From: Rhodospirillales bacterium
GTDB lineage: Bacteria > Pseudomonadota > Alphaproteobacteria > Rhodospirillales > Casp-alpha2
Assembly: GCA_018662225.1 (NCBI GenBank)
Contig: JABJGO010000069.1
Span: 1 to 64,000 of the forward strand
DNA: 64,000 bases
Direction: 5' to 3'
This document shows, piece after piece, positions 35,899 through 43,437 of this stretch (position 1 is the first letter of the stretch; every line of letters starts with the position of its first letter). The notes beneath the pieces were generated by a model. The model worked only from the letters and a program-made list of their open reading frames with translations, ran no database searches and was not told where the DNA came from. The position numbers and the translations under genes are program-made.

Positions 35899-36861
35899 TC
35901 AAACGTGGTGTCGAACGTCGCGTCGCTTCTCGCATGCGTGTAAATACTTGGCAAGGTTCGTCCGTGCCGTGTCCGATTTGGCCGCTGCTGCTGTCGCAAC
36001 GTCATAGAGGCTCCTGAGAAGATCGTTTGCACCGGGAACCGAACCGCCATTATCCGCCACGGCAAACAATTCCCGCGCCGCGATAGTATAGCCATAAAGC
36101 TCGGCAATTTTCTCGTACCTTGGTTTGCGAAAGGCAACCAGCTCCGGAAATAATGGCATGGCGAAATCGACGGGGTCGACGCCATGCCCATTCTCCGGTT
36201 GTGTCGCTAGTTTCGGTGCAATGAAATCCGGGTGATAAAACAATGGCTTGGGTTGTTCTCTGGCGCGCCGCAGGAGGGCGTTTTCGTACTCTGTATCTGG
36301 TTTGATATATAGAATGAGTGTCTCTGCCCGTAACGCTTCGATAACAGGGTCGTCGGCGTTGTTGGGGTCCACAATCTCACACAGGCTGCCACTGGCGTCA
36401 TTGATGAAGTTGTCGCATTGATAAATTCGCCATGCTTTTTCAATGAACCGACTGGCATCCTTCATGGATTCCACTTCCGCCCAACGATAAAGCTCCTGCC
36501 GTTCCAGGAAGTCTGTTTTATTGAGTCCGCCCAATGTTTCATCACCATAGAGGCCAAGAAATGTGGATACGGGATCCAGATTATCCACGGAGATATTATG
36601 GCTGATATAGATCGAGTCCGATCGCAACAGGTTCGCCACGAATGCGTCGCCCATGGTCATTATCCTGAACTTGATGTTGTCCAGAATATGTTCGGCCAGG
36701 TAGCGCGTACCGATCCGGTAATCGGCGGAATAGTGAAACCAATTGTCATTGCTTCGCAAGTTTTTGGACAGCATGGTTTTGCCCACACCGGACATGCCCA
36801 GCAATGAAATGGCGTGGGGCAGGGTCGCAAATTCATCAAAAGAGATATCAGTCGTACTCAT
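35899..36861 (-). CDS. P-loop ATPase of unknown function
   Basis: 320 aa. The Walker A sequence LLGMSGVGKTMLSKNL lies near the N-terminus (about residues 20-30). The rest shows no family I recognise: possible Walker B-like LILYIKP and several conserved acidic stretches. It resembles small kinases or nucleoside-phosphate-loop proteins that act on low-molecular-weight substrates or on a bound partner. It is 2 nt after the cupin gene, so the pair is probably translated together. The C-terminal tail is basic. Confidence 0.65.
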   Translation of the reverse strand: MSTTDISFDEFATLPHAISLLGMSGVGKTMLSKNLRSNDNWFHYSADYRIGTRYLAEHILDNIKFRIMTMGDAFVANLLRSDSIYISHNISVDNLDPVSTFLGLYGDETLGGLNKTDFLERQELYRWAEVESMKDASRFIEKAWRIYQCDNFINDASGSLCEIVDPNNADDPVIEALRAETLILYIKPDTEYENALLRRAREQPKPLFYHPDFIAPKLATQPENGHGVDPVDFAMPLFPELVAFRKPRYEKIAELYGYTIAARELFAVADNGGSVPGANDLLRSLYDVATAAAAKSDTARTNLAKYLHACEKRRDVRHHV

Positions 36862-36863
36862 GG

Positions 36864-37148
36864 TTATTTGAACTCAACCTCGACAAATGAAAATTCAAAA
36901 TCGTTGGCGTTACGCACATCATGTTCCACACCGGCTTCACGCCAATAGGATACACCGGCTTCCAGCGCCGCGAATTTTTCTTCACCACCGGGCCCCGTTA
37001 AACCGAGCGTCCCGGTGGTGATAGGAACAATAACATAGTCGTATTCGTGTGTGTGGTACGTTGTGGTTGCTCCCGGTGCAAACCGCCATTTAGTGACGCG
37101 GGTGCGCTCGTTGTCGGTTTGAACCGTTGGTACAGCATGGTTGCTCAT
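36864..37148 (-). CDS. Small cupin-domain protein
   Basis: 94 aa, a single beta-barrel. Metal-site residues appear in YHTHEYDYVIVPITTG (H-x-H-x3/4-E) and GVEHDVRN (distal His). Single-domain cupins may be dioxygenases, isomerases or ligand sensors, and nothing here decides which. It is the first gene of a two-gene unit with the P-loop ATPase. The 95-base gap upstream to the PhyH gene shows no clear operator. Confidence 0.75.
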   Translation of the reverse strand: MSNHAVPTVQTDNERTRVTKWRFAPGATTTYHTHEYDYVIVPITTGTLGLTGPGGEEKFAALEAGVSYWREAGVEHDVRNANDFEFSFVEVEFK

Positions 37149-37243
37149 TTTGCTTATCCTTTTCCAGTATGTACAGCTGTCGCAATAGAGAACGATCTAC
37201 GGGCTCTGGGGTCAAGGTTCCCTATACCCTGGTCTCAGCCTTG

Positions 37244-38083
37244 TTAAGAATGTGGCACTATAGGGCTTCTGTATCCCTGCTCGGTCCAGGTAATGGGGAA
37301 AAAGGCTTCATCCATTTCCAGCGAATTCGATTTTTTGTAACGGCTGTAAATATAGCTCTGGTTGGTTGGATGAAACTGTGATTGCGATGTAACGCAATGG
37401 GCGATTATGGCCCGCCGCTGCTGCGACCGCTGGTTGGGGCCTGAGCCATGCCATGTTCGCCCATGGTGAAAGGCACATCCTCCGGCTGGAACTTCAACGG
37501 AAACGAGGTCAATTTCGGCCCCGGCTTGTTTGGCGGCTTCGCGCAAGGTTGCTTGATAGTCATCTGGTGCATGAAAATACTCGGGTTGCATGTCTGACAG
37601 GCCCCATTTGTGGGATCCTCGGGCGTATTCAACGGTTCCGCCCGCCGCCGAAGTATCATCCAATGCTATCCAGCAGGTAACATAACCGGGTGGATCCACC
37701 CACAGGATGTAGCTGTCATCCTGGTGATACCCCAATGATTTGGTTCCCGCTGGTTTCCACAAGACATTGTCCTGGGCAATGCGTGCGCCGGGCCAACCAC
37801 CCAGCTTGGCACAGGCTTCACCCACCGTTGCGCTCAGGATGGTTTTGGCGACCGTGCGGTCGCATTTCCATCCATTGCAGATTTGACGGGTCAAAGTCGG
37901 ATCATCTCGACCTTCTTTCCAGTTCCATTCGTCTGGATACAGGCCCGTATCAAATTCACCGCGGAACATCGGATCAAACCGTGACTGCAATTTTTCGATA
38001 ACCTGGGAATCGATAAACGATGGGAGAATCAGAAATCCATCTCGTTCAAAGTCGGATATTTGCTCTGGTGTCATTGAATACAA
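37244..38083 (-). CDS. Phytanoyl-CoA dioxygenase (PhyH) family protein
   Basis: 279 aa. The Fe(II) facial triad is visible as H-x-D in GYHQDDSYILW and the distal His in FHHGRTWHGSGPN, followed by the 2-oxoglutarate-binding Arg (QRRA). PhyH-family enzymes hydroxylate small molecules, including ectoine, phosphonates (PhnY*-type) and many secondary metabolites. The context (cupin, AOR operon) does not identify the substrate. A second start three codons later (38074) is equally possible. Confidence 0.82.
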   Translation of the reverse strand: MYSMTPEQISDFERDGFLILPSFIDSQVIEKLQSRFDPMFRGEFDTGLYPDEWNWKEGRDDPTLTRQICNGWKCDRTVAKTILSATVGEACAKLGGWPGARIAQDNVLWKPAGTKSLGYHQDDSYILWVDPPGYVTCWIALDDTSAAGGTVEYARGSHKWGLSDMQPEYFHAPDDYQATLREAAKQAGAEIDLVSVEVPAGGCAFHHGRTWHGSGPNQRSQQRRAIIAHCVTSQSQFHPTNQSYIYSRYKKSNSLEMDEAFFPITWTEQGYRSPIVPHS

Positions 38084-38124
38084 TCCGTGGTTTTGACGGC
38101 GGTACAGTAAAACTATCCCCTAAG

Positions 38125-38140
38125 GAATAGCGCACTATTC
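38125..38140. promoter_or_regulatory. Inverted repeat between phyH-like gene and the AOR operon
   Basis: GAATAG-CGCA-CTATTC, a perfect 6-bp inverted repeat with a 4-base spacer, 42 bases upstream of the phyH-like start. It is an operator candidate for that gene or for the divergent aldehyde oxidoreductase operon. Confidence 0.35.
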
Positions 38141-38263
38141 GTTATTGAGGCGATAATGCCAACTTGTCCAATAAAACATTTGTAAAGGGTGTCCAAACCA
38201 GTGTCTAATCGGTGTAGGCTCAGTTGAATGAGCAAAGATAAAATAGACAGGGCACTTGGGAGG

Positions 38264-38280
38264 CACAGCGCCATGCTGTG
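38264..38280 (+). promoter_or_regulatory. Leader hairpin upstream of aorA
   Basis: CACAGC-GCCAT-GCTGTG, a perfect stem, 77 bases upstream of the first AOR gene. It could be an operator or part of a structured 5' leader. It does not match the molybdenum/tungsten-cofactor riboswitch as I know it. Confidence 0.3.
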
Positions 38281-38356
38281 ATCTGTGTTGGGTTGGTAAG
38301 AAACAGTCCGCAGGTATTTCTTTCCCGTTTCGCTCGATCAATCGGGAGGCTGAAAT

Positions 38357-38836
38357 ATGCAAAAATCTTTACACATTAACCCGGAACTATGCACTGGCTG
38401 CGTTCAGTGCGAACTGGCCTGTTCCTATGACAATGAGGGGGTGTTTAACCCATCGAAGTCTCGGATCAAAGTCTTCAAGTTCCACGATGAAGGTCGTTTC
38501 GTACCTTACACCTGCACCCAGTGCTCTGATGCCTGGTGTCAGCAGGCCTGCCCGGTTGACGCGATCACGCTTGATGCCGCCACTGGTGCCAAGGTTGTCA
38601 ATGACGCCACCTGTGTAGGCTGCAAGGTTTGTACCATTGCTTGCCCGTTCGGCACGGTTAACTACAACGCCGATACCGGTAAGGTCATTAAGTGTGACCT
38701 GTGTGGTGGTGATCCTGAATGTGCGAAGGCTTGCCCGACGGACGCTATCACATTCATCGATGCAAATTGGACCGGTCTTGGAAAAATGCGCGATTGGGCA
38801 ATGAAAACAGACGCTGGCGCACAAGCTGGCGCTTAA
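38357..38836 (+). CDS. aorA: Ferredoxin-like electron-transfer subunit of aldehyde oxidoreductase (AorA-like)
   Basis: 159 aa, all polyferredoxin. Four [4Fe-4S] binding sets are visible: CTGCVQCELAC, CTQCSDAWCQQACP, CVGCKVCTIACP and CDLCGGDPECAKACP. In Aromatoleum-type AOR the homologous subunit passes electrons from the tungsten subunit to the FAD subunit. It has a Shine-Dalgarno (GGGAGG) 7 nt before the ATG and lies 24 nt before the catalytic subunit gene. It is cytoplasmic and has no signal peptide. Confidence 0.85.
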   Translation: MQKSLHINPELCTGCVQCELACSYDNEGVFNPSKSRIKVFKFHDEGRFVPYTCTQCSDAWCQQACPVDAITLDAATGAKVVNDATCVGCKVCTIACPFGTVNYNADTGKVIKCDLCGGDPECAKACPTDAITFIDANWTGLGKMRDWAMKTDAGAQAGA

Positions 38837-38860
38837 GTCGTAAAGACAGGGAGATTTACC

Positions 38861-40708
38861 ATGGCTTGGACAGAAAAAATTCTGCGTGTGGACCTGACAA
38901 AAGGAACCTGCACCGACGAAGCTCTGAATATGGAATGGGCCGACCAGTATCTCGGCCAACGCGGGCTTGCCACGAAATATATTGTGGAAGAAACAGACCC
39001 CAAAGTTGATCCACTATCACCTGATAACATGATGATTTTTGCCACGGGACCGTTGACCGGTACCTGTACTTCAACGGCTGGTCGCTATAGCGTCATCACC
39101 AAGGGTGCCCTGACGGGCGCCATTGCGTGTTCGAACTCTGGTGGGTTTTTCGGCAATGAATTGAAAAATGCCGGCTACGACATGGTCATTTTTCAGGGTG
39201 CATCGAAAAAACCTGTTTATCTGATGATTGAAAATGGCGATTGCCAGCTTTTGGATGCCGCCGCGCACTGGGGCACCTCGTGCTGGGATACAGAAGAAAG
39301 CATCAAGGCTAATCATGGTGATCCCATGATCCGTGTGGCTTCCATCGGTGTTTCCGGTGAAGTCGGTGTTAAGTTTGCCTGTGTGGTCAATGATATCGAC
39401 CGTGCTGCTGGTCGTTCTGGCGTGGGCACGGTTATGGGCTCCAAAAATCTCAAAGCTGTGGCGGTTCGCGGCACTCTGGGTGTTGCTGTTAAAGATGGTG
39501 ACCGTCTATGGGAAGCTGCCGCGGCTGGTAAGAAGGTTCTGGCTGACAACGCCGTAACCGGACAAGGTTTACCAGCATTCGGTACGCAAGTCCTGATGAA
39601 CGTGATCAATGAAACGGGTGCCTTACCAACCCGTAATCACACCGGTTCCCAGTTCGAAGACGCCCATGCTATTTCAGCCGAAGCCATGGCTGAACCTCGG
39701 GCCAGTGACGGAAAACCGAACCTGATCACCAATGCAGCCTGTTTTGGCTGCACGATTGCCTGCCAGCGGGTGTCTTCTGTAGATCGTACACATTTCTCGG
39801 TCAAAGACCGGCCCGAGTACCAGAAAGCATCTGGCGGGCTTGAGTACGAGGCCGCTTGGGCATTGGGGGCTGCAACAGGCGTTAATGATCTGGATGCATT
39901 GACGTTTGCCAACTTCATCTGCAATGAGCAGGGCTTCGATCCTATCTCATTCGGTGCCACCCTTGGTGCCGCGATGGAAATGTTCGAAAAGGGCATTATC
40001 GGGACCAATGAAACAGGTGGTGTTGAGTTGAAGTTCGGTAACGCCGAAGCACTATGCGCCATGGCTGAATTGACAGGCAAAGGTGAAGGTTTCGGCGCTG
40101 AGTTGGGTTTGGGCTCCAAACTTCTGTGTGAAAAATACGGCCACCCGGAACTTTCCATGTCCGTTAAAGGTCAGGAATTCCCGGCCTACGATTCACGCGG
40201 TATTCAGGGCATGGGTTTGACCTACGCCACGTCTAACCGTGGTGCCTGCCATCTGCGTAGCTATACGGTTGCTTCTGAAGTTCTCGGCATTCCGGTTAAA
40301 ACGGATCCGCTGGAAACCGAAGGCAAGGCTGGATTGGTTATGGCATTCCAGGATGCAACAGCAGCGTTCGATTCCGCTGGCGTTTGCATCTTCACCACGT
40401 TCGCATGGTCTGCTGAAGATTTGGCACCCCAGGTGGATGCGGCTTGCCGCGGTGAGTGGAGCGCCGAACGTCTTGTGGAAACAGGCGAGCGCATCTGGAA
40501 TATGGAACGTCAGTACAACAATGCCGCTGGTTTCACCTCAGCCGATGACAATTTGCCCGCACGTTTGACCACAGAGGCAGCGACCTCTGGTCCGGCTGAA
40601 GGCAAGATCAACGGTTTGGCAAAGATGTTGCCAGAATACTATGAAGCACGTGGCTGGACTCCTGATGGGGTTCCCACGAATGAAACGGCCCAACGCTTGG
40701 GCTTGTAA
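38861..40708 (+). CDS. aorB: Tungsten-type aldehyde:ferredoxin oxidoreductase catalytic subunit (AorB-like)
   Basis: 615 aa, full length for AOR. The cluster ligands are Cys294, Cys297 and Cys301 (CFGCTIAC) plus Cys509 (SAGVCIFTTF). GRSGVGTVMGSKNLKA is the pterin-binding segment, with further pterin contacts around GGLEYEAAW (residues 325-333) and DSRGIQGMG. It oxidises aldehydes to acids, and in the Aromatoleum enzyme also reduces acids, using a bis-tungstopterin. The five-gene plus-strand operon supplies electron transfer and a MoaD-like partner. Metal identity (W rather than Mo) is inferred from the family. Confidence 0.92.
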   Translation: MAWTEKILRVDLTKGTCTDEALNMEWADQYLGQRGLATKYIVEETDPKVDPLSPDNMMIFATGPLTGTCTSTAGRYSVITKGALTGAIACSNSGGFFGNELKNAGYDMVIFQGASKKPVYLMIENGDCQLLDAAAHWGTSCWDTEESIKANHGDPMIRVASIGVSGEVGVKFACVVNDIDRAAGRSGVGTVMGSKNLKAVAVRGTLGVAVKDGDRLWEAAAAGKKVLADNAVTGQGLPAFGTQVLMNVINETGALPTRNHTGSQFEDAHAISAEAMAEPRASDGKPNLITNAACFGCTIACQRVSSVDRTHFSVKDRPEYQKASGGLEYEAAWALGAATGVNDLDALTFANFICNEQGFDPISFGATLGAAMEMFEKGIIGTNETGGVELKFGNAEALCAMAELTGKGEGFGAELGLGSKLLCEKYGHPELSMSVKGQEFPAYDSRGIQGMGLTYATSNRGACHLRSYTVASEVLGIPVKTDPLETEGKAGLVMAFQDATAAFDSAGVCIFTTFAWSAEDLAPQVDAACRGEWSAERLVETGERIWNMERQYNNAAGFTSADDNLPARLTTEAATSGPAEGKINGLAKMLPEYYEARGWTPDGVPTNETAQRLGL

Positions 40709-40792
40709 TTTGATGAACACCGGGGTGTGCCATATGGTTCGCCCCGGTATTCATTGTTAAGTGTTACGGTACGCGTGAGTACAGGAGAAGAC

Positions 40793-42031
40793 ATGAATTA
40801 CGTCATCATTGGCGCTGGCCCTGCCGGGGTTGTAGCTGCAGAAACTCTTCGCAAGAATGACCCTGAGGGTGATATCACCATGATCAGTGGTGAAGGGGCA
40901 TCACCTTATTCACGTATGGCTATTCCATATTTCCTTACTGGCAAGATTGAGGAATCAGGAACCCATTTGCGCAAAGCCAAAGATCACTATGATTCCAATA
41001 GCATCAAAGTGATTGCTGAAAATGTAAGCAAGGTGGATACCAAAAAATCAACGGTAACACTGAGCAACGGTGATTCTGTATCCTACGATAAACTGCTTAT
41101 CGCATCGGGTGCCACACCTGTTAAACCGCCTGTTCCGGGTCTTGACCGCGTTGGTGTTCACCATTGCTGGACACTGGAAGATGCCCACAACATTGTGAAG
41201 CACGCCGTCAAAGGCTCTGACGTGGTTCTCATGGGAGCCGGGTTCATTGGCTGCATTATTCTGGAATCCCTGCTGGCGCGCGGCGTTAACCTGACCGTGG
41301 TCGAAGCCGAGGATCGCATGGTTCCCCGCATGATGAACCAGATCGGCGGCACCATGATCAAAGACTGGTGTATTGCCAAGGGGGCTAATGTTCTGACCTC
41401 CACGCGCGCCACATCCGTGGATGAAGCGGATGGGAAACTGGCTGTCACGGTGGATAGCGGCGACGTTATCCCGGCTGACCTGGTTGTTGTGGCTACAGGC
41501 GTTAAATCAAATACAGATTTCCTTGATGGAACAGACATCAAAATGGAAGACGGTATTTTGATCGACGACCATTTCCGCACCAACGTAGATAACGTTTATG
41601 CGGCAGGCGATTGCGCCAAGGGTCGTGAATTCAATTCCGACGGTTGGGCCGTCCACGCCATTCAACCCACAGCCACCGAACATGGCCGAATTGCAGCGGT
41701 CAACATGACCGGCGGTGACTGCGGCCAGTACCGGGGTAGCCTCAGCATGAACGTGCTGGATACGGCCGGGCTGGTCACGGCTTCTTTCGGACAGTGGGAA
41801 GGTGTCGGCGGCGACGGTGTAGAAACTGTTGATAAAGATAATTTCCGCTATATGCGCCTGGAGTTTGATAAGGACGACATGCTTGTGGGCGCCTTGTCCC
41901 TGGGCCGTACTGATCAGGTCGGCTGTATTCGTGGCCTCATTCAGGCACGCAAGCCTATGGGTAAGTGGAAAGCACGCCTGCTGGAAGATCCCAACCGCAT
42001 TGCTGAGGCTTATGTAGGCCTTAGTCAATAA
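40793..42031 (+). CDS. aorC: FAD/NAD(P)-binding subunit of aldehyde oxidoreductase (AorC-like)
   Basis: 412 aa from ATG 40793, which directly follows the Shine-Dalgarno ACAGGAGAAG and gives the dinucleotide motif MNYVIIGAGPAGVVAAE; a longer frame starts at 40727. A second GxGxxG (VVLMGAGFIGCIILE) binds NAD(P), and VYAAGDCAKG binds the FAD ribityl. The architecture is that of NirB/rubredoxin-reductase-like flavoproteins. It should link the AOR iron-sulfur chain to NAD. The long gap after aorB (84 nt) suggests separate translation but the same transcript. Confidence 0.85.
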   Translation: MNYVIIGAGPAGVVAAETLRKNDPEGDITMISGEGASPYSRMAIPYFLTGKIEESGTHLRKAKDHYDSNSIKVIAENVSKVDTKKSTVTLSNGDSVSYDKLLIASGATPVKPPVPGLDRVGVHHCWTLEDAHNIVKHAVKGSDVVLMGAGFIGCIILESLLARGVNLTVVEAEDRMVPRMMNQIGGTMIKDWCIAKGANVLTSTRATSVDEADGKLAVTVDSGDVIPADLVVVATGVKSNTDFLDGTDIKMEDGILIDDHFRTNVDNVYAAGDCAKGREFNSDGWAVHAIQPTATEHGRIAAVNMTGGDCGQYRGSLSMNVLDTAGLVTASFGQWEGVGGDGVETVDKDNFRYMRLEFDKDDMLVGALSLGRTDQVGCIRGLIQARKPMGKWKARLLEDPNRIAEAYVGLSQ

Positions 42032-42047
42032 CGCCAATAACGACCGA

Positions 42048-42299
42048 ATGCTCATCCGCATAAAATTGTACGCCATGTTGTCTGAGTACCTGCCTGCGGG
42101 TGCCAAGAAGAACGAGGCCGATATGACTGTGCCTGAGGATGAGAATGTACAAGCCGTGCTTCAACAGCTCCATATGCCGTCAGAAATGTGTCATCTCGTA
42201 CTTGTGAACGGATCGTACATAGCGCCAAGCGAGCGAGTAGGGCATAAGTTAGTGGAAGGCGATCACCTGGCCGTTTGGCCTCCGGTCGCTGGTGGTTAA
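42048..42299 (+). CDS. MoaD/ThiS-family small sulfur-carrier protein (AorD-like)
   Basis: 83 aa ending in Gly-Gly, the thiocarboxylate site (WPPVAGG). The beta-grasp pattern is MLIRIKLYAMLSEYLPAG, then VLVNGSYIAP, then GDHLAVWPPVAGG. Dedicated MoaD-like proteins in AOR operons are thought to serve tungstopterin assembly. It lies 16 nt after the FAD-subunit stop and 20 nt before the next small gene, so it is cotranscribed. Confidence 0.82.
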   Translation: MLIRIKLYAMLSEYLPAGAKKNEADMTVPEDENVQAVLQQLHMPSEMCHLVLVNGSYIAPSERVGHKLVEGDHLAVWPPVAGG

Positions 42300-42319
42300 A
42301 CTAACGACCGAGGCACGTC

Positions 42320-42610
42320 ATGGCAGATCGTATTCTCAAGCAGCAAATGGGCTCATCCCATTCTGAATTCTTCCGATTACTGCCTTTGGCATTGGCATCG
42401 GACGATTACGCCGTCAACGGCAATCAGGTCGTGTTTGAGGATGGTGGTAAGCGGGTGGAGATCGATCTCGGCCCCGAAGGCACACGCCAGATCGCTTTGC
42501 TGGCTATTCCCAGCACCCCCGTTGAAATCCGCATGTCCGGTTTCGACGATCAGGCCTACGAAGATTTCATGACTGTATTTGAGCGCGCATTTCAGCGCGG
42601 CGGCGGCTAA
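42320..42610 (+). CDS. Uncharacterised small protein, last gene of the AOR operon
   Basis: 96 aa, soluble, no cysteine and no membrane segment. It contains HSEFFRLLPLALASDDY, then GKRVEIDLGPEGTRQIALLAIPSTPVEIRMSGF, and ends in FERAFQRGGG. I do not recognise the family. Its position at the end of the aorABC-moaD operon and its size suggest an accessory or assembly factor for the aldehyde oxidoreductase. Confidence 0.6.
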   Translation: MADRILKQQMGSSHSEFFRLLPLALASDDYAVNGNQVVFEDGGKRVEIDLGPEGTRQIALLAIPSTPVEIRMSGFDDQAYEDFMTVFERAFQRGGG

Positions 42611-42722
42611 GTGTTGTTTGACTCATAACGTGAGAATGCATTTTTGAGGTCTGCTTTATGGTATAGATCGGGCATAGCGCCGTAGTCTCGTTAGTTCCTG
42701 CTAATGACCCGAAGCGGACATG

Positions 42723-43148
42723 CTACTCGTCAAAAAATGCCCTGATTTCCTCCATATCGCTCGACAATTTAGCAGAGACGCCTTCACCAAACTTGGCCAG
42801 AGTATTTGTCTCCCAATCTGCAAGCCAACTTACATCCTGACCAGTCTCTGGCAACGGAGGAATAAGCACAAACTTTCTCAGAGGCGAGTTGGTAATTTCG
42901 TTACGGAAATCATCGCTGTTGACCCAATCTTGATCCTCGGGCGTCAAACCTTGCCGTGAGGTAGAAATGTCTGCAAGCCAGTGCGGCACCTCATGCTTAC
43001 GCACGTATTCCAATGCAGCATGAACAGCATCTTTTACAGCTGTGTCTTCATCATATTCACTGTGCCATTTAATCATTACAGCTTTGAGATCAGGCCAATA
43101 CGATACCTCTACAAAGTTTTGGATTGAATAAACCGGAAGTTCAGACAT
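42723..43148 (-). CDS. Conserved hypothetical protein, possible STAS/SpoIIAA-like fold
   Basis: 141 aa, acidic. The order of segments (VSYWPDLKAVMIKWHSEYDEDTAV, then HWLADISTSRQGLTPED, then FVLIPPLPE) resembles the STAS/SEC14-like proteins common in bacteria, but the match is by eye only. The Trp- and Glu-rich C-terminus is unlike neighbours. It is a single gene between the AOR operon and the flavoenzyme gene. The 289 bases upstream (43149-43437) show no feature I can name. Confidence 0.5.
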   Translation of the reverse strand: MSELPVYSIQNFVEVSYWPDLKAVMIKWHSEYDEDTAVKDAVHAALEYVRKHEVPHWLADISTSRQGLTPEDQDWVNSDDFRNEITNSPLRKFVLIPPLPETGQDVSWLADWETNTLAKFGEGVSAKLSSDMEEIRAFFDE

Positions 43149-43437
43149 TTGTGTGCTCCCAATAGTGAGGATGATCAGGCGAGTATATCCTGAATCGTAT
43201 AATTTTCTAAATTTCTCCCTCTGGCAGATAGCGGAAGTGATTGGTCAGGTGTTAGACCATAACGTTGCTTGTGCGTTCAAGCAGGTATGTGAGATTTTCC
43301 CGGTCATCTACGTGCGGTGATATGCCCTTACTCATCCGGCCTGCATGAAACTCTGGATGGGGATTTATGAAAATGCTTCCCGATCCAATCGCCTTCAGCA
43401 AAGCAAGTTGAAGCAATGGCCTTTCAAATAGCAGGTG

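Noticed and set aside
38264-38356. Possible molybdenum/tungsten-cofactor riboswitch in the aor leader
   Set aside because: Only one simple hairpin is visible; the conserved core of the Moco RNA motif is not found by eye.
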